Shown here piece after piece: positions 55,135 through 63,041 of a DNA stretch of 64,000 bases. Position numbers and translations under genes: made by a program. This stretch comes from Armatimonadota bacterium. Lineage in GTDB: Bacteria > Armatimonadota > Fimbriimonadia > Fimbriimonadales > Fimbriimonadaceae. The stretch is taken from positions 1-64,000 of the forward strand of contig WGMG01000005.1 in NCBI GenBank assembly GCA_016125185.1. Reading direction: 5' to 3'. The notes beneath the pieces were generated by a model. The model did no database searches. It had not been told where the DNA came from and was given only the letters and a program-made list of their open reading frames with translations. The stretch's first letter is position 1; every line of letters begins with the position of its first letter.

Positions 55135-57861
55135 TCACAGACCCGCCGCGTCCTCCAAGCTCATTCCCTGACCCAACCGATAAGCCTCCTCGAAAGCCGC
55201 ATCCCCGATCGCCGAGCGCACAGCGCCTTCCGTCGCCGACCGACGCGCCATCAGCTTCTGCGGAAGCTCCGCCCTGGTCTGTTCCCGAAGGCTATCCGCT
55301 TTGCCGTATGCCTTGGCCGCATCCACCAAGCTCCCCTGAGTCCGAACCAAGAGTGTAGCCAGCACTTCCAGCGCATCCGCCATGAGGCGCAGCACACTGT
55401 TCTCCGAGGCAAACCGGAGGGCTGCCGACAAATACCGCCGAGCTCCGTCCACATCGCCAAGCTCCAACAACGTCGCCGAAAGATTCTGAGCCGACCTTGC
55501 CGCCATTCGAGGATGGTGATTTTCCTCTGCCAGCCGCAAAGCCTCCAACTGGACTTCGGCCGATTCTTCGAATCGACCCATTGTGTAGAGCAGATACCCG
55601 AGGTTGCCAAAATTGGCGGGCGGAGCGTCGGTGTCCCCGATCTCCTTCGCCTTCGAAATTGCCTCTCGAAGGAGGGCTTCAGATTCGATATCGTCGCCAA
55701 GTTGGCACACCGCCGCACCTAGGCTGCGGAGAACAGCGGCCTCGCCGATCTTGTTGCCGACCTCGCGCTCAGCCTTGAGTGAATCGCGAAGCAGCGGCAC
55801 CGCCTTCTCAAACTCTCCTAGCACGATTTGGTGGTTGGCCATGGCCCGCACGGCGGCAGTCTCCAAAAGCTTGTCACCCACCTGGCGAGCAATGGCTAAC
55901 GCTTCGTCGAGGTGATCTATCGACTCGGAATATCTGCCCAGCGGGCCCGCCATCGCCGATGCCGTCATCAGCGCTTGAGCGCGGGTCCGTGGTTCACCGG
56001 GCGTCGTCTGAAGGAAGGCTGTCGCCCATTCGTATCCCTCTTGAAAACGGCTTCCTCGACTCCAAAAGATGCGCATAAAGCCAATGAGCCGTAAGGCGGT
56101 CTCCGCCCGCTCGGGGTCGTCGCTCGCCCACATGAGGGCGGCGCGGATATTGTCGGTCTCCGCCGAAATAGCCTCTTGCCACTTGGCTTGATCGGGCCCA
56201 TGAAACAGCCGGTCGCCTTCTTCGGCCAGTTGGGTGATGGCTTCCAAATGACGATCTCGCCACACATCGGCCCTACTCCCCACGAGCTTTTCCGACGCAT
56301 AGTCGCGCACGGTTTCCAGTATTCGGTACCGGCTGGTTTCGCTGTCTCCTTCCAAGAAAATCAGCGATTTTTCCACTAAATTGGAGAGCAGGTCGAGGAC
56401 GTCGAACTCATCCACGATGTCGTCGCTGCACACCCGCTCGGCCAGCCGCACCGTCCATCCGCCGCGAAAAACGCTCAGGCGCAAAAGCAACTCCTGCTCC
56501 GCCTCCTGTAGAAGGTTGTACGACCAATCGATCAGGCCCTCTAGGGTCTGTTGACGCTTCAACGCCGTTTTCGACCCGCCTGTCAGCAGACGGAACTTCT
56601 GATCCAACCGACTGGAAATGTCCTGGGCCGACATCGAACGGAGACGAGCGGCGGCGAGTTCGATGGCCAGAGGAATGCCATCCAAGCGCGAACAGATCGA
56701 GGCCACCGCTGGGGCGTTCGCGTCCGTGACTCGGAAGTCGTGCCGGGCCAGACGGGCGCGCTCGACGAAGAGCTGTACCGAATCGCAATCGGCCAGAACG
56801 GAGGCGTCCACATTGGGCTTCGGCGTTGCCAACGACCGAACTCGGTACACCTGCTCCCCCGAGATGCCGAGGGCCTCGCGGCTGGTAGCCACAAGGCGCA
56901 GATTTGGGCACGCATGAAGCACTTCGTCGATGAGCTCCGCCGAGGCATCCAGCACATGCTCGCAGTTGTCGATGACGATCAGCATCGCCTTGTCTTTGAG
57001 TCTCTCGACCAAGGTTTGGGTCATCGTTCGCCCTTCCTCCGACCGATATTTGAACACGTCGGCCACGGCATTAGGGACGAGCTCGGGGTCGGCTAACGGG
57101 GCGAGATCGACGAACCAAACGCCGTGGGCAAACCGCCCCACCTGGTCGGCGGCAAACTCGATGGCGAGGCGGGTTTTGCCGGTGCCGCCCATGCCAGTCA
57201 GGGTGAGAAGCTGAGCTTTGGTGCTCAAAACTTCCAGGTCGAGCCGTTCGAGCTCACGACCAATGAAGCTGGTGCGGGGTCGGGGGAGATTGTTGGGCCG
57301 GTTATCCAGCGTCGCAAGAGCGGGAAACTCCTGGTCGAGGTCGGGGTGGTCGAGTTGGAAAACCTCGTCGGGGTGCGAGAGGTCGCGGAGGCGATGGGTG
57401 CCCATCGAGCGAAGTCCGGCTTGTTCCGGCAGTTGGTTTTGGACGGCTTCGCTTGCCGCGCCTGAGACCAGAACTTGGCCGCCGTGCCCAGCCGAGAGCA
57501 GGCGTCCCACCACGCTGAGCGTGACGCCGAAGTAGTCGCCGTCGCGCTGATGCGCCTCTCCGGTGTGAACCGATGCCCGAACCCGGATCGTCGCGCCCGG
57601 TGGCCAGTCAGCGGCTTTGAGCCGCTTTTGAATCTCCAGGACGGCCGCGACCGAGGCGGTCGGAGACTGAAACGCGGCGCAGAAGGCGTCGCCGACGGTC
57701 TTGAAAACATAGCCGCCGTGTTGCTCGATGGTTTTGCGGAGCAGAACGTCGTGAAGCTCTAGCGCGACTTTCATCGCCTCTGGCGATTCTTGCCAAAGGC
57801 GGGTGCTCCCCTCGATATCAGTGAATACAAAGGTGACGGTTCCGCAAGGTATTTCGACCAT
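55135..57861 (-). CDS. Class III nucleotidyl cyclase-like, STAND ATPase, TPR protein
   Basis: The protein has 908 residues. The cyclase domain (about 1-175) has the metal aspartates D15 (FTDIEGSTRLWQ) and D58 (KTVGDAF), and D109 in GDYFG. The transition-state Asn expected in VNxAxRL is Ser116 (TLSVVGRL) while Arg120 is kept, so activity may be reduced. The STAND ATPase has Walker A GMGGTGKT (223-230), VIDNCEHVLDAS and GIPLAIELAAARL. TPR-like helices fill residues 600-880. Its first 59 codons are duplicated at 59621-59797. Proteins of this type are usual regulators in Actinobacteria and Chloroflexi; the target is unknown. Confidence 0.9.
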   Translation of the reverse strand: MVEIPCGTVTFVFTDIEGSTRLWQESPEAMKVALELHDVLLRKTIEQHGGYVFKTVGDAFCAAFQSPTASVAAVLEIQKRLKAADWPPGATIRVRASVHTGEAHQRDGDYFGVTLSVVGRLLSAGHGGQVLVSGAASEAVQNQLPEQAGLRSMGTHRLRDLSHPDEVFQLDHPDLDQEFPALATLDNRPNNLPRPRTSFIGRELERLDLEVLSTKAQLLTLTGMGGTGKTRLAIEFAADQVGRFAHGVWFVDLAPLADPELVPNAVADVFKYRSEEGRTMTQTLVERLKDKAMLIVIDNCEHVLDASAELIDEVLHACPNLRLVATSREALGISGEQVYRVRSLATPKPNVDASVLADCDSVQLFVERARLARHDFRVTDANAPAVASICSRLDGIPLAIELAAARLRSMSAQDISSRLDQKFRLLTGGSKTALKRQQTLEGLIDWSYNLLQEAEQELLLRLSVFRGGWTVRLAERVCSDDIVDEFDVLDLLSNLVEKSLIFLEGDSETSRYRILETVRDYASEKLVGSRADVWRDRHLEAITQLAEEGDRLFHGPDQAKWQEAISAETDNIRAALMWASDDPERAETALRLIGFMRIFWSRGSRFQEGYEWATAFLQTTPGEPRTRAQALMTASAMAGPLGRYSESIDHLDEALAIARQVGDKLLETAAVRAMANHQIVLGEFEKAVPLLRDSLKAEREVGNKIGEAAVLRSLGAAVCQLGDDIESEALLREAISKAKEIGDTDAPPANFGNLGYLLYTMGRFEESAEVQLEALRLAEENHHPRMAARSAQNLSATLLELGDVDGARRYLSAALRFASENSVLRLMADALEVLATLLVRTQGSLVDAAKAYGKADSLREQTRAELPQKLMARRSATEGAVRSAIGDAAFEEAYRLGQGMSLEDAAGL

Positions 57862-57886
57862 TCCCCAGACTTATTATAAGCCGTTC
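57685..57886. repeat. Cyclase 5' region, copy 1 (in the intact gene)
   Basis: The first 177 bp of the cyclase gene plus about 25 bp upstream. 57685-57882 aligns without gaps to 59621-59818 (offset 1936) with few mismatches, and 57811-57886 is identical to 60784-60859 (offset 2973). Confidence 0.9.
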
Positions 57887-58112
57887 GGTTTGCGAGTCGT
57901 CGGTGCCGACGCTCGGGTCACGCGGCTTTCGGTTTTGGCTTTTTGCGCATGGTTTGGCACGCCGAAGGCGATTTTTAGCGAAATAGCAGGCTAGTTTCAT
58001 TTTTAGCGTATCATTTCAGTGACGTTACTGTTTTAGAGAAAATGATAAGGAAAGTTATCAAAATTACGAGAACATTACCGAAATTGTCAATATTAGGACC
58101 TAGATTAACGAA

Positions 58113-59648
58113 ATGGCACTGATCGGCGGAGCATGGCTGGCAAAAGAATACGGCATCGAGCCGGTTCAACCCTTGCGGTATCAAAGCAAGATCGGCGCGT
58201 CGCGCCTGCGTCATTTTGAATCTGGAATCTGGAGGAATCAGTTCCCTCCCCAGTACCAACCGCCCAACACCATCGCTGGGCACCTGGAATTCATGTTTCG
58301 CCACGAGGCCGTCCACCTCGAATTTTTCTACCGACTCTTCCGGACCATCGATTCCAACGAGCTTGCGGGATGGATTCGTTCGGCACCGACGGGCAAATAT
58401 GCTCGCCGGGCCGGATTTTTCTACGAGCACCTCACCGGCTTGGAACTCGACTTCGAGGGCGTTTCCAACGGGGGATACGTCGACGCGCTCGAGCCCGACC
58501 GCTACTTTACGAGCTCGATCGCGACTAATGACCAGCGCTGGCGGGTTCGACATAATCTGCCGGGCACCTCGTGGGCGACCCCGACCGTCCTCCTGACCGA
58601 CGAGGTGAAGGAGGCCATGCGCTACGACATTAGGGCCCAGTGGCAGGAGCTCGAACGGGAATTCGGCGCCGACCTCCTTCTCAAAAGCGCCGTCTGGCTC
58701 ACCACCAAAGAGAGCCGGGCCAGCTTCGCCATCGAGCATGAACAGGACGATACCGACCGCACCCAGCGGTTCGCCCGGGCGATCGCTGAATTTACCGGTC
58801 GGTACGAGAATCCCTTTGATATCCAGGCCCTCGAAAACCTCCAGAGAGCGATTCTCGGCGAGAATGCAACCCGTTATGGCCTGCGCCGCTCGCCGATTTT
58901 TGTGGGAGAGCAACGTTTAGCCGGGCAGACGGTGCACTACATTGGTCCGCATTACAACGAACTCGAACGACTGCTCAACGAACTTCGCACCCTCGACCTT
59001 CGGACAAGACACGCGAATTCGATCGTGAGGGCGGCCATCCTCTCGTTCCTGTTCGTATACATCCATCCGCTCTCCGACGGCAACGGCCGGGTTTCCAGAT
59101 ATTTGATCAACGATGTTTTCCGCCGAGACGGAGAGATTGCCGACCCATTCATCATTCCCGTTTCGTCGGTGATTAATTCGGCGATGCCCGACTACGACCG
59201 CGTCCTGGAGCAGTTCTCCAAGCCCTTTATGGCCCACTACCAGGGCCAGTATCGGTTCGGGCAAGAGGTGACCTACGAGGACGGCGTGATCTCCAATTTC
59301 GCGTTCGACGCCTACGACGACGCCCTCATCCCGCTCCGCTATCCCGACCTGACCAACCACGTGGCGTACCTCGCCCGGGTCGTTCGCCAAGGTATCGAAA
59401 CCGAAATGGTGGAGGAGGCCCGCTACCTGCTTGGCCACACCAACGCCCGAAAGGCGCTGAACGAAGTCATCGAGGGGTCCTCGCACGACCTCGACCGCAT
59501 GATCCGCTCGATTCGGCAGAATCAAGGAGCGGTGAGCGGCAAGCTCAGAGCCGAATTCCCGATTCTTGAGAATGAAGGGATCGCTTCGAGGGCGTCGCAG
59601 GCGGTGATGCAGGCATTCGAGGCATCGCCGACGGTCTTGAAAACATAG
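58113..59648 (+). CDS. Fic family protein (probable AMP-transferase)
   Basis: The protein has 511 residues. The Fic motif HPLSDGNGR (318-326) keeps the catalytic His318, the acidic residue and the GNGR phosphate loop; Leu replaces the usual Phe. An N-terminal region (about 1-150) is of unknown type. Fic enzymes modify proteins, usually by AMP transfer, and are often toxins or bacterial signalling factors. The last ten codons run into the duplicated cyclase fragment (from 59621), so the natural C-terminus was replaced. The upstream 150 bp are AT-rich, with TGATAA-GGAAAG-TTATCA at 58043-58060. Confidence 0.9.
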   Translation: MALIGGAWLAKEYGIEPVQPLRYQSKIGASRLRHFESGIWRNQFPPQYQPPNTIAGHLEFMFRHEAVHLEFFYRLFRTIDSNELAGWIRSAPTGKYARRAGFFYEHLTGLELDFEGVSNGGYVDALEPDRYFTSSIATNDQRWRVRHNLPGTSWATPTVLLTDEVKEAMRYDIRAQWQELEREFGADLLLKSAVWLTTKESRASFAIEHEQDDTDRTQRFARAIAEFTGRYENPFDIQALENLQRAILGENATRYGLRRSPIFVGEQRLAGQTVHYIGPHYNELERLLNELRTLDLRTRHANSIVRAAILSFLFVYIHPLSDGNGRVSRYLINDVFRRDGEIADPFIIPVSSVINSAMPDYDRVLEQFSKPFMAHYQGQYRFGQEVTYEDGVISNFAFDAYDDALIPLRYPDLTNHVAYLARVVRQGIETEMVEEARYLLGHTNARKALNEVIEGSSHDLDRMIRSIRQNQGAVSGKLRAEFPILENEGIASRASQAVMQAFEASPTVLKT

Positions 59649-59797
59649 CCGCCGTGCTGCTCGATGGTTTTGCGGAGCAGAACGTCGTGAAGCTCAAGCG
59701 CGACTTTCATCGCCTCTGGCGATTCTTGCCAAAGGCGGGTGCTCCCCTCGATATCAGTGAATACAAAGGTGACGGTTCCGCAAGGTATTTCGACCAT
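59621..59797 (-). pseudogene. Truncated copy of the cyclase gene (first 59 codons)
   Basis: From the ATG at 59797 the frame copies the cyclase start (MVEIPCGTVTFVFTDIEGST) through KTVGDA. At 59621 it leaves the homology and continues antisense to the Fic gene to a stop at 59522. The copy includes about 20 bp upstream of the start. It cannot make a working cyclase. Confidence 0.9.
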
Positions 59798-59840
59798 TCC
59801 CCAGATTCATTATAAGCGGCTGACCACCATCTACCGATTA

Positions 59841-59870
59841 TCGGGTAATGCTTACCGTTTTTCGGGTAAT
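59841..59870. promoter_or_regulatory. Direct repeats in front of the HTH gene (possible operator)
   Basis: TCGGGTAAT occurs at 59841-59849 and 59862-59870, 21 bp apart (two helical turns), with CGGGTAA-TGC-TTACCG between. It lies 10-40 bp before the start of the winged-helix gene, fitting autorepression. Confidence 0.5.
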
Positions 59871-59879
59871 AATAGCCGT

Positions 59880-60221
59880 ATGGAGAACGGAACGAAAGAA
59901 CCGGGGCTGTTTGGCAGTGAGGCGAAGACAAGAGTTCTCCTCGCGATCTATCTGCTGAATGAGACGTATGCGAGCGAGCTGGCCCAGCTCCTGGGGCGTA
60001 GCGTCAGCCGAATTCAGGAGGCGGTGGCCGGTTTTGAAACTGTGGGCGTGGTGGTGACCAGGATGTTTGGCGGCGCCCGCGTGATTACGCTTAATCCAAA
60101 CTATTTTGCGGCAGAGGAATTGAAAGAGTTGTTGCGAAAGCTGGGAACCGAGGACGTCGTTCTCCAGAAGATGCTCGCCAAAAAGCGACGACGCCCGCGC
60201 AGGATGGGGAAGGAACTGTGA
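59880..60221 (+). CDS. Winged helix-turn-helix protein (antitoxin or repressor candidate)
   Basis: The protein has about 113 residues. The winged helix is ETYASELAQLLGRSVSRIQE, then AVAGFETVGVVVTRMFGGAR, then VITLNPNYFAAEELKELL, ending in a very basic tail KKRRRPRRMGKEL. I chose the ATG at 59880 because the longer frame runs into the cyclase copy. It overlaps the next gene by four bases (GTGA), the mark of a two-gene operon. The pattern DNA-binding protein plus nucleotidyltransferase is known from type IV and type VII toxin-antitoxin pairs such as AbiE and MntA/HepT relatives. Confidence 0.75.
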   Translation: MENGTKEPGLFGSEAKTRVLLAIYLLNETYASELAQLLGRSVSRIQEAVAGFETVGVVVTRMFGGARVITLNPNYFAAEELKELLRKLGTEDVVLQKMLAKKRRRPRRMGKEL

Positions 60222-60766
60222 AGCTAGAACCTGGAATTTCAATCTCCGATCTTGCGTTTTGCGTTGGAGAAACCTTTATTGCCGATGGGGCGAAGGCAGT
60301 CCTTAGCGGTGGCGGAGCGGCGGTCATCTATGCTCCCGAGGCGTATCAATCCCACGACCTCGACTTCATTCTCGAATATTACGATGGGCTCTCACCACTT
60401 TTGACAAATCTTGGCTTCTATGAGAAACACAGGCAGTACAAGCATCCCAACTTTTCCTGGACTCTTGAGTTTCCTCCCGGTCCACTGGCAATCGGAGGAG
60501 ACTATGACATTGCTCCCACAAGGTTGGTTAATCCCGATACAGGATATCGACTGGACATTCTCTCTCCAACTGATTGCGTGCGAGATCGCTTAACTCACTT
60601 CCTTGCTCCTACTCACTCTGACTTCAGCGCATTGGATCAGGCTGTTGCCGTGGCTCACGCCATACGACCGAAGATTGACCTTGACTTAATTAGAGCGTGG
60701 GCATTGAAAGAAGAAAGCCAAAAGGGACGCTACGACCTGTTTGAGAGGCGACTGCTGGATTCTTAG
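60218..60766 (+). CDS. Nucleotidyltransferase-like protein (DUF6036/AbiEii-like)
   Basis: The protein has 182 residues. The fold signature is LSGGGAAVIYAPEAYQSHDL then DFIL, where the G-G and the acidic pair D47/D49 form a minimal nucleotidyltransferase active site. The rest, YRLDILSPTDCVRDRLTHFL, matches the DUF6036-type nucleotidyltransferases. The start is GTG at 60218 with GGGAAGGA upstream, overlapping the HTH gene. Acting as toxin or as antitoxin cannot be decided from sequence. Confidence 0.7.
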   Translation: MKLEPGISISDLAFCVGETFIADGAKAVLSGGGAAVIYAPEAYQSHDLDFILEYYDGLSPLLTNLGFYEKHRQYKHPNFSWTLEFPPGPLAIGGDYDIAPTRLVNPDTGYRLDILSPTDCVRDRLTHFLAPTHSDFSALDQAVAVAHAIRPKIDLDLIRAWALKEESQKGRYDLFERRLLDS

Positions 60767-60783
60767 GCCCCGCCGACGAGTCG

Positions 60784-60859
60784 CTCGATATCAGTGAATA
60801 CAAAGGTGACGGTTCCGCAAGGTATTTCGACCATTCCCCAGACTTATTATAAGCCGTTC
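60784..60859. repeat. Cyclase 5' region, copy 3
   Basis: 76 bp identical to 57811-57886: the first 51 bp of the cyclase gene in reverse plus 25 bp upstream. It follows 18 bp after the nucleotidyltransferase stop. Being identical to copy 1 while copy 2 differs, it points to two separate duplication events or conversion. Confidence 0.9.
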
Positions 60860-60969
60860 AAAAAACGGCCCGAGCTTTGTCATCCCCTCTGTTCGCGCCA
60901 AGCTATTCTCTGGGCAGGATCGAAATATGGCTAAGCCATCGTCGTGAGGCGCACCAGATCGCCCCACAT

Positions 60970-61638
60970 CTAGGGCAGGACGACGTGGAGAAGCAGGGGG
61001 GCCTCCGCGCCAATAGAGATCGGAGTTAGCGGTTCGAATCCGGTCGGCTGGGTCGAGTCGATCGTCGCCGCCTCTCCCTCACTCAACTCGAACGTCTCTG
61101 ATCCGACATGCACCAGCACCGAACCGCGAAGGCCCAACACGAACCGCTCACCCGACACGTCCTCGGAAACGTCAGTCGGAGCAAAAATCTCGGTGATCAT
61201 CGCAATGTATCGAGACCCTTCCCGGCGGCACCGGAGCGGCGAAATGAAGTGCGTCGCCAGATGGTACCAACCCATCCGGTTGCGCTCTTGCTGGTCGATT
61301 TGCTCCGAGTTTTTGAACACCTCGGCCGCTCCATCCTTGCCAATGCGTACCGGCAGCCAAGCGCGCGTCTCCAGCGGCTGCTTGCAGTAAAACTGTCCAG
61401 ACACCACCTTGGTTTGACGGTTCTGCGGAGATGCCGGCACCCGCCCATAAGCTCGCGAAACTTTCACGTGAGTCGACCAATTCACCGGTAGGCCCGCTTC
61501 CATGCGAATGATCGTGTTCTTGCTGACCCCCGCCTTCTCGGCAGCATCGCGCAAGCTAAGGCCGAGCAGAAGCCGGTTTTGGCGCATGGTGGAGCCGTAC
61601 TCCTTCAGGGACTCTTCCGATTCGGCGGGCTTGGGCAT
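60970..61638 (-). CDS. XRE family regulator with cupin domain
   Basis: The protein has 222 residues. The N-terminal helix-turn-helix (RLLLGLSLRDAAEKAGVSKN then TIIRMEAG) is followed from about residue 85 by a cupin fold (RFVLGLRGSVLVHVGSETFE then LSEGEAATID). Regulators of this layout bind a small ligand and control metabolic or stress genes. It is convergent to the nucleotidyltransferase gene. Target unknown. Confidence 0.85.
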   Translation of the reverse strand: MPKPAESEESLKEYGSTMRQNRLLLGLSLRDAAEKAGVSKNTIIRMEAGLPVNWSTHVKVSRAYGRVPASPQNRQTKVVSGQFYCKQPLETRAWLPVRIGKDGAAEVFKNSEQIDQQERNRMGWYHLATHFISPLRCRREGSRYIAMITEIFAPTDVSEDVSGERFVLGLRGSVLVHVGSETFELSEGEAATIDSTQPTGFEPLTPISIGAEAPLLLHVVLP

Positions 61639-61833
61639 GGGGTGCTTCTTCGATTATACGGTCGCGCGCCGTTCGGCAAGAGATGCAGGGACGTTTCTCG
61701 GGATTCGATGCGCCAAAGGCCAAAAAAGTTCGACAAGATTTGACCGGGTATTGGCTGAGTGGTCCAATATGCCGCCGCGATATTTCCTAGGCCCCAAAGA
61801 CTCGCTCGGCGACGTGGTTATCCTGTCTTCTTA

Positions 61834-62673
61834 ATGATTCGTCGTGCATTTACTCTTATCGAGCTGTTAGTTGTCATCGCCATCATTGCGATTCTCGCCG
61901 CTATTCTGTTCCCCGTTTTCGCCCAAGCCAAGGAGAGCGCGAAGCGTACCGCCTGCCTCAGCAACTCTAAGCAACAGGGCATGGCGCTGATGCTCTACAT
62001 GACCGACGTCGATGGCGTTGTTCCCAGCGCCTACCAAGACTCGAATACCGGCATCTATTACGATGTCTGGAACCATATCATGCCTTACACCAAGAATCAG
62101 GACTTGTTCTATTGCCCCGATCGAACTCAGACGGGATGCAACGGCGATCCTGGCAACGGCGACACGTCTCGGTGTATCGGCTATGGATTCAACTGGGGGC
62201 CGCTTCAGATGTTTCGAAATGGAGATTTTGAGGGCGGGCTCATGGATCGCTACCAGGTGGATAACGATTGGCAGGGCGCTATCGGCAGAAACGAGAGCGT
62301 GGTGGTGGCACCAGCCAGCATGTTTGCATTCTCGGACACCCACGACCGCACCTGGTACACCAACTCGATGAATACCGGACTGACGACATGGGCGGGCACG
62401 ACCAACCATGAATTGGTCCACGGCGGCCGCTTCAACAACGTCTTTTTCGATGGCCACGCCAAGATGGTCCAGTTCAAAGTCGGCTACGCTCGGCTCGTTA
62501 CATTCATCCCTGTTCACCTTCTGTTTCCTGCGAACCCAGCCAACGACGGAGATTGGTGTTCGGACCCCGATGAGATGATCAACATTCCCAGCGGCCTGTT
62601 TAACGCGACGATGCCGTGCGGCGAAGTGGTCGGAAACTTTCGCGGACGAGTGACCAAATGGGCCCAGGATTAG
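61834..62673 (+). CDS. DUF1559-type pseudopilin-like protein
   Basis: The protein has about 279 residues. [20 protein letters not shown] is the prepilin leader; unusually Ala precedes Phe at the cleavage site in place of Gly. [19 protein letters not shown] is the usual next segment, and [16 protein letters not shown] is the H-x-G type C-terminal motif. I chose the ATG at 61834; the longer frame lacks support. It is a paralogue of the gene at 33258 but with a different middle part. Confidence 0.9.
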   Translation: MIRRAFTLIELLVVIAIIAILAAILFPVFAQAKESAKRTACLSNSKQQGMALMLYMTDVDGVVPSAYQDSNTGIYYDVWNHIMPYTKNQDLFYCPDRTQTGCNGDPGNGDTSRCIGYGFNWGPLQMFRNGDFEGGLMDRYQVDNDWQGAIGRNESVVVAPASMFAFSDTHDRTWYTNSMNTGLTTWAGTTNHELVHGGRFNNVFFDGHAKMVQFKVGYARLVTFIPVHLLFPANPANDGDWCSDPDEMINIPSGLFNATMPCGEVVGNFRGRVTKWAQD

Positions 62674-62728
62674 CCGGGGCCTTTGGGACTGCGCGAATTT
62701 ATTCGCGCGGAACAGGTCGCATCACGAG

Positions 62729-62862
62729 CGGTGATGCGGGCATTCGAGGGGTCCACACCGGACGTTGAAGTGTGGCGTTGGATTGCCCCTTTGCTCGATG
62801 ATCGTTATACGTTAGGAGCCTGCGGGCCACGGAAAAACGAGAGTTGGAGATTCATTGCCTAA
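62729..62862 (+). pseudogene. Possible remnant of a Fic gene 3' end
   Basis: GCGGTGATGCGGGCATTCGA near 62735-62757 matches the Fic gene end at about 59600-59622 with one change. In that frame the sequence stays open to TAA at 62860-62862 and codes SRAVMRAFEGS then WRWIAPLLDDRYTLGACG. It may be the lost C-terminus of a Fic paralogue. Only about 25 bp of direct similarity supports it. 62693-62710 just before holds the palindrome GCGCGAATTTATTCGCGC. Confidence 0.3.
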
Positions 62863-62931
62863 GAAGATGCCTAGCAACTGCATTCGGTTTGCTGGCCCAG
62901 GGAGTCATTCTCGCGTGATTTGAACAGAATG

Positions 62932-62978
62932 GACGGCTCACAGCCGTTTGGCTGGGGGTTCAATTCCCCCCGACACAA
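62932..62978 (+). other. 3' half of a tRNA-Val(CAC)-like sequence, possible attachment site
   Basis: The right half of a tRNA fits exactly: anticodon stem GACGG/CCGTT with loop CTCACAG (anticodon CAC, U33, A37), a five-base variable loop, T arm GGGGG-TTCAATT-CCCCC, and a 7-base acceptor strand with discriminator A. The 5' side has no matching acceptor strand. Such 45-50 bp tRNA 3' ends are left as att repeats when tyrosine-integrase islands enter tRNA genes. Confidence 0.45.
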
Positions 62979-63041
62979 ATCGGGATCATTTTTGAGTGTT
63001 GCTGTACCAAGTGACGCTGGAAAACACCCGTCCGACAGGGA

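Noticed and set aside
62898-62978. Intact tRNA-Val
   Set aside because: The right half fits, but no 5' acceptor strand pairs with CGACACA and the D loop would need 16 bases.
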